The notes beneath the pieces were generated by a model. That model was not told the origin of the DNA, did not search any database, and saw only the letters and a program-made list of their open reading frames with translations. Shown here piece after piece: positions 1-7,491 of a stretch of 13,289 nt of DNA (within the stretch, counting starts at the first letter, position 1; each line of letters begins with the position of its first letter). The translations under genes and the position numbers were made by a program. The DNA lies in NCBI GenBank assembly GCA_025927665.1, contig JAICKZ010000052.1, forward strand, positions 1-13,289. The letters run 5' to 3'. Origin of the DNA: Steroidobacteraceae bacterium. Lineage in GTDB: Bacteria; Pseudomonadota; Gammaproteobacteria; Steroidobacterales; Steroidobacteraceae.

Positions 1-16
1 CCGACGACTGACTTGT

Positions 17-1489
17 TCAACTAGTCTGAGCGTCTAATCGGTTGATCCACTTCGCTGAGAACAATAACAATAAGCCTACACCAGCAGTGCCTGCAAATAC
101 CATTAAAAATCGATGCGGCATGGCGTTTACTGAGTCACTGCCCAGCTGACCTGCAATCAATCCACCCAATGCATTGCCAAGTGCAATGGACATGTACCAA
201 GCGCCCATCATTTGTGCAGCATAGCGAGCGGGCGTTAATCTGGTCACCATGGAGAGACCCACCGGCGAGAGACACAACTCGCCAGTACTGTGTAATAAAT
301 ACGTGATGATCAGCCAGGTGGGCGCAACCTTCGTACCTGCCACCACGAATTGCGCTGCAAAATACAGTACTAAAAAGCCCAGCCCGAGTTGTATCAAGCC
401 TAGAGCCAGCTTAACGGGCATCGACGGATCGAGTTGTTTCACGCCCAAGCGCAACCACAGCGCAGCGAATACCGGTGCGAGCGTGATGATAAAAAATGAA
501 TTAACCGATTGCATCCACGACGCCGGCATTTCCCAACCGAAAATCATGCGATTGGTGTAGCGCTCCGCGAACAGATTGAAAGACGATCCTGCTTGCTCAA
601 AACCTGACCAAAAAAATGTAGCGGTAAATACCATGATCATGATAATCAACACGCGCTTCTTTTCGGCGATCGATAAACCGCCAAATATAAACACATATGC
701 GAAATAGGCAGCAATCAGCAGGGCAATAATTTTACTGGCATTGGTTGCAACACTGACAGGCGCAAAATTAATCCAGTGATTGGCAAGACCGATACCTGCT
801 AAAGATAAAACCAACATAAAGGAAACGACGGTTACTGTTGTGCGTCTTATTAGTGCTCGATCTGGTGTTGCATTAAATGAACCAATGTTTCCTAAGTAAC
901 CACGCGTCAACCAATATTGGCTCAGACCCAGCAGCATAAACACGCCCGCAGCACCAAAGCCATAGTGCCATCCCAGTCGTTCACCTAAATAACCACAGAC
1001 AATTTGCCCTATCAATGCGCCAAGATTGATTGCCATATAAAAGATGGAAAACCCGGCATCGCGACGCGCGTCACTATCATTACTGTATAGCAAACCCACC
1101 ATGATACTAATGGTGGGTTTGAAAAGACCACTGCCCAATACGATGAACAACATGCCCAAGTAGAAACTTAAATCATAAGGTAAAGCCATGGTGAAGTGAC
1201 CTAGTGCGATCACGATACCGCCGATAAACATCGCACGTTGTTGGCCAAGGATGCGATCGCTCAACCATCCACCCGCTAGCGAAAAAACATAAATGCCTGC
1301 GGTATAAAGACCGTAAATTGCAGTGGCATCATGATCATTCAGTCCCTGGCCACCATGTGTGACCGCATCGACCAATGCCAGCACCAGAATGGCGCGCATA
1401 CCGTAATAAGAAAAGCGTTCCCACATTTCGGTGAAGAATAACGTCGCCAGCCCACGTGGATGTCCGAACCATTGTTTTGTTGTGTTCAT
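17..1489 (-). CDS. POT/PTR family proton-coupled peptide transporter (MFS)
   Basis: Inner-membrane symporter of the POT (PTR2) family, expected to import di- and tripeptides with protons. At 490 aa it has the normal length for bacterial family members such as DtpA/DtpB. The diagnostic ExxERFxYY motif of helix 1 is present at residues 21-29 (E21, E24, R25, Y28, Y29). The second PTR signature, FYMAINLG, is at about 150-157, and helix 7 carries a FWSGFEQAGSS segment. The rest is strongly hydrophobic with about 14 membrane helices. The ATG at 1489 is chosen because the N-terminal HPRGLATLFFTEMWERF stretch is typical of the family; no strong Shine-Dalgarno sequence precedes it. It is divergent from the dipeptidyl peptidase gene, so import and intracellular digestion of peptides are probably linked. 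Exact substrate range cannot be told from sequence. Confidence 0.93.
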   Translation of the reverse strand: MNTTKQWFGHPRGLATLFFTEMWERFSYYGMRAILVLALVDAVTHGGQGLNDHDATAIYGLYTAGIYVFSLAGGWLSDRILGQQRAMFIGGIVIALGHFTMALPYDLSFYLGMLFIVLGSGLFKPTISIMVGLLYSNDSDARRDAGFSIFYMAINLGALIGQIVCGYLGERLGWHYGFGAAGVFMLLGLSQYWLTRGYLGNIGSFNATPDRALIRRTTVTVVSFMLVLSLAGIGLANHWINFAPVSVATNASKIIALLIAAYFAYVFIFGGLSIAEKKRVLIIMIMVFTATFFWSGFEQAGSSFNLFAERYTNRMIFGWEMPASWMQSVNSFFIITLAPVFAALWLRLGVKQLDPSMPVKLALGLIQLGLGFLVLYFAAQFVVAGTKVAPTWLIITYLLHSTGELCLSPVGLSMVTRLTPARYAAQMMGAWYMSIALGNALGGLIAGQLGSDSVNAMPHRFLMVFAGTAGVGLLLLFSAKWINRLDAQTS

Positions 1490-1652
1490 TGCTGTTGGAT
1501 AAGTTAAAGATGGATGGACAGATAGCGATTTATGGCAATGATATAGTGAAGAGTGTTAACTGCACACTCTCTACGTCGTACATAGTTGCAGACAACTACA
1601 TATCCTATGTTGCATCATAAGCATCGCTAAAATTATCTTCGATATCGTACTC
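1490..1652. promoter_or_regulatory. Divergent promoter region with two inverted repeats
   Basis: The 163-bp spacer between the divergent peptide transporter and peptidase genes must contain both promoters. Two inverted repeats stand out. AGAGTGT and ACACTCT, seven-base perfect arms with a 7-nt spacer, lie at 1550-1570. TAGTTG and CAACTA, with a 4-nt spacer, lie at 1583-1598. They could be operators for a regulator that controls both genes, but no known binding-site consensus was recognised and no convincing -35/-10 pair was assigned. Confidence 0.35.
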
Positions 1653-3701
1653 ATGACACTGAACATCAATACGCGCATCCTATTAAACCCATGGAAGGGA
1701 CCTTATGGTGGTGTGCCGCCATTCGATCGTGTTGCGGTATCTGCACTTGTCCCAGCGTTGGAAAAAGCCATGCAAGAACAATTAGCCGAATTGCAGGTGA
1801 TCGCCAATAATCCTCAGCCGCCGACATTCGCCAACACATTTGAAGCTTTTGAGAACAGTGGACACGCCTTGGAGCGAGTGCTCACCATATACCATGTCTA
1901 CAGTTCAACGATGAACGATACGGCCATGCAGGCAGTGGAGCTAGAAGTAGAGCCGAAGTTGGCGGCGTTTCACGATGACATCATTCAGAATTCCGCCTTG
2001 TTCGCTCGTATCGCTACAATATATAACAAACGTGAGCAGCTTAATTTAAGTGTAGAGCAACAACGTCTGTGCTGGTTGCATTACCATGACTTTGCACGTG
2101 CTGGCGCTCAACTTAAGGAAGACGACAAACAATCACTTGCGATTATCAATCAACGATTGGCAACGTTGTTTACCGAGTTTAGCCAAAATGTTTTGAAAGA
2201 CGAAAACGAAGTGCAGTTGGTTCTTGACAGTGAGCAACAATTGGATGGTTTACCGCTTGGTGAATGCGAAGCCGCAGCTGCCGAAGCGCAAACAAGAAAG
2301 TTGCCGGGCAAATGGGTTATTGCCAACACCCGTTCCAGCGTTGAACCGTTTTTAACTTTTTCCACACAACGTCAACTGCGTGAAAAAGTGTGGCGCAATT
2401 TCACCCTGCGTGGTGATCAGGGCGCGACAGACAATAAGATGCTTGCCAGTGAGATACTTAAATTACGGGCGCAACGTGCCAAATTGTTGGGTTACACAAC
2501 GCACGCGCATTGGCAACTGGAAGACTCCATGTCAAAGAATCCAGACAATGCGTTGCAATTATTGCGCGCGATGTGGAAGCCTGCTGTTCAGCGGGTACGT
2601 GAAGAAGTGGCAGACATGCAAAAGCTCGCGGATAAGGATGGCATCAAGATTGAACCTTGGGACTATCGCTTCTATGCGGAGCAAGTGCGCAAGGCGCGTT
2701 ATGATCTCGACGCCAATGAATTGAAGCCTTACCTGCAACTAGAAAAATTACGTGAAGGCATGTTCTATGTGGCAGATAAATTATTCGGCTTGCGATTCGT
2801 TGCAGTTGATAAGAATCAAGTGCCGGTGTATCACATCGATGTGCGCGTGTGGGAAGTGCAGGATGCGAATGGTCATCATGTAGGATTGTGGTACTTCGAT
2901 CCGTACGCGCGACGCGGCAAACAATCGGGTGCATGGATGAGCGAGTATCGTCGCCAGGAAAAATTTGTTGGCAATATCACCGCCATTGTTTCCAACAATG
3001 CCAACTTTGTAAAAGGCAAAGCTGACGAAATTGTGTTGGTTAATTTCGATGATGCCGTAACACTGTTCCATGAGTTTGGTCATGCGTTGCATGGATTATT
3101 ATCCAATGTGCAGTATCCAAGTTTGTCTGGCACGTCAGTGGTACGCGATTTTGTGGAGTTTCCGTCGCAGTTATTAGAGCACTGGTTGTTGACTCCAGAA
3201 GTATTGAATCGTTTTGCATTGCATTACCAAACCAACGAGCCCATGCCACAATCGTTGATTGAGAAAATTAAAAACGCACGCAATTTTAATCAAGGTTTTG
3301 CCACACTTGAATATTTGTCGAGTGCGTTAATCGATATGGAGTTGCATCTCGCTGGTGCCATCGATATTGATGTTGAAGCATTCGAGCGCGATACCTTGCA
3401 GCAGCTCGGTATGCCTGCTGAAGTTGTTATGCGGCATCGCATTCCACATTTTACTCATGTCTTCGCCGGTGATGGTTATTCAGCGGGTTACTATAGTTAT
3501 CTATGGGCCGACACGTTGGTCGCTGACGCATGGGAAGCTTTTGTGTCAAGTGGTAATGTGTTTGATCCGGACATTACAGCACGTTTGCGTGAATGTATTT
3601 TTACTGCGGGCAATCAACAAGAACCCGATCTTGCTTATCGCGCCTTTCGTGGCCGCGATGCGGATGTGCAAGCGTTGATGAGGAAGCGAGGATTTGTTTG
3701 A
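1653..3701 (+). CDS. dcp: Peptidyl-dipeptidase Dcp, M3 family zinc metallopeptidase
   Basis: Cytoplasmic zinc peptidase of family M3 (thimet oligopeptidase/Dcp group) that trims dipeptides from the C-termini of short peptides. The 682-aa length is standard. The N-terminus has the NPW..PYGGVPPFD segment seen in Dcp proteins. The zinc site is HEFGHALH at 473-480 (zinc ligands H473 and H477, catalytic E474). The third ligand, E502, lies in SGTSVVRDFVEFPSQ, the wording typical of Dcp. The C-terminal YSAGYYSYLWADTLVADAWEAF segment supplies the substrate-binding tyrosines of the family. It could in principle be called oligopeptidase A (PrlC), but the VRDFVEFPSQ context and the N-terminus favour Dcp. 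No signal peptide is visible. The divergent peptide transporter suggests that both serve peptide nutrition. The ribosome-binding site is weak. Confidence 0.93.
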   Translation: MTLNINTRILLNPWKGPYGGVPPFDRVAVSALVPALEKAMQEQLAELQVIANNPQPPTFANTFEAFENSGHALERVLTIYHVYSSTMNDTAMQAVELEVEPKLAAFHDDIIQNSALFARIATIYNKREQLNLSVEQQRLCWLHYHDFARAGAQLKEDDKQSLAIINQRLATLFTEFSQNVLKDENEVQLVLDSEQQLDGLPLGECEAAAAEAQTRKLPGKWVIANTRSSVEPFLTFSTQRQLREKVWRNFTLRGDQGATDNKMLASEILKLRAQRAKLLGYTTHAHWQLEDSMSKNPDNALQLLRAMWKPAVQRVREEVADMQKLADKDGIKIEPWDYRFYAEQVRKARYDLDANELKPYLQLEKLREGMFYVADKLFGLRFVAVDKNQVPVYHIDVRVWEVQDANGHHVGLWYFDPYARRGKQSGAWMSEYRRQEKFVGNITAIVSNNANFVKGKADEIVLVNFDDAVTLFHEFGHALHGLLSNVQYPSLSGTSVVRDFVEFPSQLLEHWLLTPEVLNRFALHYQTNEPMPQSLIEKIKNARNFNQGFATLEYLSSALIDMELHLAGAIDIDVEAFERDTLQQLGMPAEVVMRHRIPHFTHVFAGDGYSAGYYSYLWADTLVADAWEAFVSSGNVFDPDITARLRECIFTAGNQQEPDLAYRAFRGRDADVQALMRKRGFV

Positions 3702-3739
3702 GATGTGATGATGACATTAGATTGAAACTATATTCAACT

Positions 3740-3822
3740 CCGTTCATGCTGAGCTTGTCGAAGCATTCTTTGCTTCTTTGATATTAAGAGGCAGAGCCCT
3801 TCGACAAGCTCAGGGTGAACGG
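3740..3822. repeat. REP-like inverted repeat downstream of dcp
   Basis: Two arms of about 24 bases, CCGTTCA-TG-CTGAGCTTGTCGAAG (3740-3763) and its inverse ending at 3822, differ by two adjacent mismatches and enclose a ~35-nt loop. The arm core TTCGACAAGCTCAGGGTGAAC is a dispersed intergenic repeat recalled from many bacterial genomes. It can form a long stem-loop in the transcript and may act as terminator or mRNA stabiliser for dcp. There is no T-run typical of an intrinsic terminator. Confidence 0.7.
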
Positions 3823-3855
3823 AATAAAGATTATCACGTGAATGGAATAAGATTA
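3815..3855. repeat. Short tandem direct repeat (two ~19-bp units)
   Basis: GTGAACGGAATAAAGATTA (3815-3833) is followed 23 bp later by GTGAATGGAATAAGATTA (3838-3855), which differs by one substitution and one missing base. The first unit overlaps the end of the right arm of the REP-like repeat. It looks like a local slippage duplication of the repeat edge; no function is evident. Confidence 0.6.
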
Positions 3856-3895
3856 AATTGAATCAAGGTTCATAAAGATTTATGATTGTTAGCCC

Positions 3896-3964
3896 GTAGG
3901 TTGAGTTGTAACACAGCTCTTAATAAATGAAACGTTCAGGATGCTGGGTCTCGACCCAACCTAG
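3896..3964. repeat. Degenerate copy A of a double-hairpin intergenic repeat
   Basis: This starts GTAGGTTGAGTTGTAACACAG and ends TGCTGGGTCTCGACCCAACCTAG. Outer ends are still roughly complementary, and the second hairpin GCTGGGTC-TC-GACCCA is intact. The first hairpin carries mismatches, and about 12 bases are present that copy B (5720-5776) lacks. It lies immediately after the esterase stop codon (minus strand), exactly as copy B lies after a decayed esterase tail. Confidence 0.7.
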
Positions 3965-3965
3965 A

Positions 3966-5630
3966 TTAAAGGCTTTCCCACATTTTTCTAATCTCTGCAC
4001 TTGGATCATTCACTACTTCGCAAGTTGTGTTAATCAACATGGTGGAGCGATTCTTTTTATCGTAACGCGGCCATGCTGGAACACCGCGCGCGGTAGGTGT
4101 GCCTGTGCGTGAAAATGATGTCCATAGAGCTGATAAATTCGCTGAAGCTTGCGCGAGGCCAGCGCCATTGCCATGCAAACCCGGTTCATCATAGTTCAAA
4201 AATGTTGGACCTATGTCCGAAGCATGACCGGCTTTCAATATGGTTGTGGTGTTCGCAATGGGAGTATTGGACTCATAATCATAGCGATACAAATAAACAG
4301 GTGCAGGTTGTATTGATTTGCGGCTAGCAAGTTCAACGGTGTCATTGCCAAATGATGTGGCTGTTGCAATCGCAATAAAAATATCGGATGGTGAAGCTGA
4401 TGGCATGGCATTACGATAAGTATTTCGAATAACAGCAGCTTTATTAGCGAAGTGAGTATGCAAATAATCATTCAGCACTACTTCACTCATTGAAAACGTT
4501 TCAGGTTTGTCTTTGAAATCGAATGTGGCTTCATCGTGATTGTGGCCAATCATCAACGGAATATTGGCCGCTAATGAGGTGACAACGGGATCAAAGGGAG
4601 ATGATGGAACTATATGTCCATCTACTAAAGGTGCGAAGCGGCCAGGATAATCATGATCAGGTCCAGTAAGCGGAAAAGTTTTGGACGCGTCAAAAGGAAT
4701 CATCAATGGCCCAGCGTTATCTTCACCTTGCATTTGTAGATCAATCAACGTTTGCAGCGGAATTTCTGCAAGACGATGTAACTCTTTGGTAGACAGGTTC
4801 AATGCTTTGAGCAGACGCAGAGTCGTTTCGGTTGCAACATCCTTGTTCATGCGTGTTAACCATGCCCCACTTTCAATACCAGCTTTATGAAACAAACTGA
4901 CGGCCTGTGGCATGCCAAGCAATGTGCCAACTTTTCCGCCACCGCCGGATTCACCAAAAACAGTGACATTGTCAGGATCACCACCGAACACAGCGATATT
5001 TGTCTTTATCCAATGTAACGCAGCAACGATATCCTGCATGCCAGCATTGGCATGACTGGCATACGATTGATCCAAATCACCAAGGTACAAATAACCCATC
5101 AATCCCAAACGATGATTGCAAGCGACAACGACTACATCATAAGTGGCAGCAAGCCGTGAACCATCTTGTGTTGGCGAGCCTGCTGAACCCATTACGTAAC
5201 CACCGCCATGCAAGTACAACATTACTGCTCGCTTACGATGATCTTTCACCGCTGGTGTCCATACATTTAGCACCAATCCGTTTTCATTCATTGCTGGTTC
5301 TTGTTCGCCGTAAGTCTGTTTGGGACGTTGCGGAGTAGGTGGCCCCAGATGCGTGGCATCGAATACGCCAGTCCATGGTTTAACCGATGGTGCAACTTTA
5401 AAACGATTCGTTCCGCTCACATCGCCTGCATAGGGAATACCTTTGAATGCAACTGCGCCACGACAATGGCCTCCACGTACTTTGCCACTGGCGATTTCAA
5501 CTTCAACAAAAGGAGCCACAGGAATAGTTGATTTAGATAATTCAGCAAACGATACACGCGGCAGCATTGTCATTGCTGCGGTTGTGAAACTGGTGCCAAT
5601 AACGTCACGGCGATTCCAGAATGTGGACAT
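3966..5630 (-). CDS. Exported type-B carboxylesterase/lipase (COesterase family)
   Basis: Alpha/beta-hydrolase of the carboxylesterase type B family, 554 aa, expected to hydrolyse carboxyl esters in the periplasm or outside the cell; the natural substrate is unknown. The N-terminus has a twin-arginine-like NRRDVIGTSF (residues 6-15), a short hydrophobic segment and a likely cleavage site near SFA-E (27-30). The oxyanion-hole HGGG is at 141-144. The nucleophile elbow GESGGGG has its serine at about 228; the usual form is GESAGG. The acid is probably E367 in NHDEATFDF and the histidine H469 in AGHASDIGPTF, giving a complete triad. ATG at 5630 is preferred over an in-frame TTG at 5669 because AGAGGAA lies 6 nt before it and the signal peptide then begins properly. 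A decayed tail of a second copy lies just upstream. Confidence 0.9.
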   Translation of the reverse strand: MSTFWNRRDVIGTSFTTAAMTMLPRVSFAELSKSTIPVAPFVEVEIASGKVRGGHCRGAVAFKGIPYAGDVSGTNRFKVAPSVKPWTGVFDATHLGPPTPQRPKQTYGEQEPAMNENGLVLNVWTPAVKDHRKRAVMLYLHGGGYVMGSAGSPTQDGSRLAATYDVVVVACNHRLGLMGYLYLGDLDQSYASHANAGMQDIVAALHWIKTNIAVFGGDPDNVTVFGESGGGGKVGTLLGMPQAVSLFHKAGIESGAWLTRMNKDVATETTLRLLKALNLSTKELHRLAEIPLQTLIDLQMQGEDNAGPLMIPFDASKTFPLTGPDHDYPGRFAPLVDGHIVPSSPFDPVVTSLAANIPLMIGHNHDEATFDFKDKPETFSMSEVVLNDYLHTHFANKAAVIRNTYRNAMPSASPSDIFIAIATATSFGNDTVELASRKSIQPAPVYLYRYDYESNTPIANTTTILKAGHASDIGPTFLNYDEPGLHGNGAGLAQASANLSALWTSFSRTGTPTARGVPAWPRYDKKNRSTMLINTTCEVVNDPSAEIRKMWESL

Positions 5631-5719
5631 GATTGTTCCTCTGTAATGTCTAAAGCAGATAAAAGCCAATCACTGCAGCGATAAATCGGAGACATCATTT
5701 CAATTTATAGCTTTTGCCC

Positions 5720-5776
5720 GTAGGCTGGGTTGTAACCCAGCTCTTAAATTGGATGCTGGGTCTTGACCCAGCCTAC
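5720..5776. repeat. Copy B of the double-hairpin intergenic repeat
   Basis: This 57-bp unit contains two near-perfect hairpins with two-base loops: GCTGGGTT-GT-AACCCAGC (5724-5741) and GCTGGGTC-TT-GACCCAGC (5755-5772). The outer 11 bases, GTAGGCTGGGT and ACCCAGCCTAC, are also perfectly complementary. The DNA can therefore fold as one long stem or as two adjacent hairpins. Similar GTAGG-(C/G)TGGGTT repeats are recalled from intergenic regions of many bacteria. Possible roles are transcription termination or a non-autonomous mobile repeat. Confidence 0.75.
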
Positions 5777-5860
5777 ATTAAGCCTTTCCATATCTTCTTG
5801 CTCTCCACATGGATCATGATGGCTTCGCAAGTTGCGTCGATCAACATGGTGGAACGATCT
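5777..5860 (-). pseudogene. Remnant 3' end of a second carboxylesterase gene
   Basis: Read on the minus strand, this stretch encodes RSTMLIDATCEA and then drifts. The intact esterase ends RSTMLINTTCEVVNDPSAE. At DNA level the match includes identical blocks such as CTTCGCAAGTTG and ATCAACATGGTGGA, with small indels that shift the frame near the end. Similarity stops at about 5860, 25 bases from the pirin stop codon. Only the last ~28 codons remain, followed on the minus strand by the same repeat type that follows the intact gene. The simplest reading is a former tandem esterase duplicate whose body was lost by deletion or replaced. Confidence 0.75.
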
Positions 5861-5862
5861 GA

Positions 5863-5886
5863 AGTGCTTAACCGAACGAAAGCACT
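5863..5886 (-). terminator. Possible hairpin at the end of the azoR-pirin transcript
   Basis: AGTGCTT and AAGCACT form a perfect seven-base stem with a 10-nt loop and overlap the pirin stop codon. No T-run follows on the minus strand, so if it ends transcription it does so weakly or with Rho. Confidence 0.3.
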
Positions 5887-6730
5887 AAGCCGTCAACTTC
5901 CCACTTTGATAATCATTGACCGCCTGTTCAATCTCTTCACGAGTATTCATCACAAAGGGACCATATTGAACGATTGGTTCATTCAACGGCATGGCTGCAA
6001 GCAATATGAATTTCGCATCGGTGCTTGCGGTGACTTTTACTTCATCACCAGGACCCAACAAGGCAGCGGCATGCGGTGGCACAGCATCGTCGCCCAACTT
6101 TAATTCACCTTCATACAAATAGATAAACGCATTGTGTGTCGCAGGCGTTGCTTGTGTAAACAGTTGTCCTGCAGGTAAGTGCACATCGATATAGATGGGT
6201 TGGGTGGTAAGGCCTGCAATCGGGCCAGTGATAGATTGAGCATCCAATATTGCAGTACCTGCAATCGCCTTGACCCATATTCCTTTAGAATTTTGTAACG
6301 TAGGAATTTGTGCCGATGGAATGTCACGATAACTCGCAGGTTTCATTTTTTCTTTTGCCGGCAAGTTCAACCACAATTGGAATCCGCGCATACGACCTTC
6401 GAGTTGTTGTGGCATTTCGGAATGCACAATGCCGCGCGCTGCAGTCATCCATTGCACATCGCCACTACGCAAGTCGCCACGATTACCCATGTGATCTTCA
6501 TGCAACATGTGGCCGTCCAACATATAAGTCACTGTTTCGAAACCACGATGTGGATGTGCTGGAAAGCCAGCGATATATTCATTAGACTTGTCGCTGCCAA
6601 ATTCATCCAACATCAAGAACGGATCATGTCTTATATTTTGACGTTGACCGATACTGCGACGCAACCGCACACCGGCACCATCAGAAGTATCCATGGCGGG
6701 AATGATTTGATTGATTTGACGCGCGCTCAT
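5885..6730 (-). CDS. Pirin-family cupin protein (possible quercetin dioxygenase)
   Basis: A 281-aa bicupin of the pirin family (YhhW/pirin type), cytoplasmic. Bacterial members bind iron; some cleave quercetin and others modulate enzymes or transcription. The metal site is visible in the N-terminal cupin: H59 and H61 in FPAHPHRGFETVTYM, then H103 and E105 in AARGIVHSEMP, the arrangement seen in human pirin. GDVQWMTAARG precedes it. The C-terminal cupin (about 170-265) lacks an obvious metal site, as usual. The ATG at 6730 is chosen because GGAG lies 7-8 nt upstream; longer forms from upstream codons have no such site and no family counterpart. It starts 25 bp after the azoR stop and is surely co-transcribed with it. 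Function in vivo is inferred only as redox or electrophile related. Confidence 0.9.
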   Translation of the reverse strand: MSARQINQIIPAMDTSDGAGVRLRRSIGQRQNIRHDPFLMLDEFGSDKSNEYIAGFPAHPHRGFETVTYMLDGHMLHEDHMGNRGDLRSGDVQWMTAARGIVHSEMPQQLEGRMRGFQLWLNLPAKEKMKPASYRDIPSAQIPTLQNSKGIWVKAIAGTAILDAQSITGPIAGLTTQPIYIDVHLPAGQLFTQATPATHNAFIYLYEGELKLGDDAVPPHAAALLGPGDEVKVTASTDAKFILLAAMPLNEPIVQYGPFVMNTREEIEQAVNDYQSGKLTA

Positions 6731-6755
6731 AACGACTCCAGTAAACTTCCAAACA

Positions 6756-7373
6756 CTAACCATCATCTTCAAGTGTTGCAAGTTTAGCGCTTACAGCACG
6801 CGCACGGGCTAATTCTTGTTCGCGTGTATTGGCATCGATTGACAAGCCTTCAGCATATACAAATTCTACGTCCGTGATGCCTAGCAGCTTCAGGAAATTA
6901 CGAACTTGCGTAGTCACGCTTTCATTGTTGCTGCCAATGTACTTGCCGCCGCGAGTGGCAAAGATTACTGCGCGCTTGTTTTGCAAAAAACCTACGGACC
7001 CATTGTCGCTGTATTTGAACGTGACATCGGCGCGGGCGATATGATCAAAGTATGCTTGTAATGAAGAAGGGATGCCATAGTTATACAAGGGTAGGCCGAT
7101 GGCAATGACGTCTGCTTGTTTCAGCTCTTCAATTAGACCATCGGAGTAGGCAACGATTTCGTGTTGTGTTTCAGAGCGTTGCTCTGCGGGCGTCAAAAAT
7201 GCTTCGAAGCGTTCACCATTCAGATGTGGAACAGGGTTGATGGCTAGATCACGCACAATCAATATTGAGCCAGGACGCTGATGCTGCCAACTATTCACAA
7301 AGCTCTTCGCCAGTTGTGTGGATTGACCATGCTCAGAAAACACACTGGTATTTAGCTGTAATAACGTAGTCAT
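6756..7373 (-). CDS. azoR: FMN-dependent NADH-azoreductase / quinone reductase
   Basis: Flavodoxin-fold oxidoreductase of the AzoR (AcpD) family, 205 aa. It is a cytoplasmic homodimer that reduces quinones and azo compounds by two electrons using NAD(P)H and FMN. FMN-binding segments are PLYNYGIPSSLQAYFDHI (from residue 95) and FATRGGKY (138-145), both classic for AzoR. The N-terminal LQLNTSVFSEHGQST phosphate-binding loop (residues 5-19) is also as expected. The ATG at 7373 follows a strong GGAGG at 5-nt spacing; an in-frame TTG four codons upstream overlaps that site and is not the start. It is the first gene of a pair with pirin and is divergent from a LysR-type regulator, an arrangement common for quinone or electrophile detoxification. 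Confidence 0.93.
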   Translation of the reverse strand: MTTLLQLNTSVFSEHGQSTQLAKSFVNSWQHQRPGSILIVRDLAINPVPHLNGERFEAFLTPAEQRSETQHEIVAYSDGLIEELKQADVIAIGLPLYNYGIPSSLQAYFDHIARADVTFKYSDNGSVGFLQNKRAVIFATRGGKYIGSNNESVTTQVRNFLKLLGITDVEFVYAEGLSIDANTREQELARARAVSAKLATLEDDG

Positions 7374-7491
7374 GATGGCCTCCAAATAATTCGGTTAAAA
7401 CAAGATGTCCATGAGCGGCTATCTGACTATTTATTCAATTAATAAAAAAGCTCAATATTTAGCTTGTTTAAATCTAATTATTAGATAGATC
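7374..7491. promoter_or_regulatory. azoR / lysR divergent promoter with three palindromes
   Basis: This AT-rich 118-bp spacer holds three successive inverted repeats. They are TTTATT-N5-AATAAA (7430-7446), AAGCTCAATATTTAGCTT (7448-7465, one mismatched pair) and ATCTAAT-T-ATTAGAT (7472-7486, perfect). Centres are about 18 and 23 bp apart, close to two helical turns, which suits a LysR-type tetramer on recognition and activation sites. A weak minus-strand promoter for azoR could be TTGAGC (7455-7450) and TAAATA (7433-7428), spacing 16. The last palindrome ends only 5 bp before the lysR ATG, which suggests autorepression. Confidence 0.5.

Noticed and set aside
5631..5669. 13-residue N-terminal extension of the esterase from a TTG
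   Set aside because: The internal ATG at 5630 has AGAGGAA directly upstream and starts a proper twin-arginine-like signal.
5714..6103. Plus-strand open frame of 129 codons starting in the hairpin repeat
   Set aside because: It runs through the repeat, the esterase remnant and the antisense of pirin. It has no recognisable protein features and no ribosome-binding site.
6308..6787. Plus-strand open frame of 159 codons antisense to pirin
   Set aside because: Codon and residue content are unlike a protein (many His/Cys/Thr), and pirin on the other strand is clearly real, with all metal ligands.
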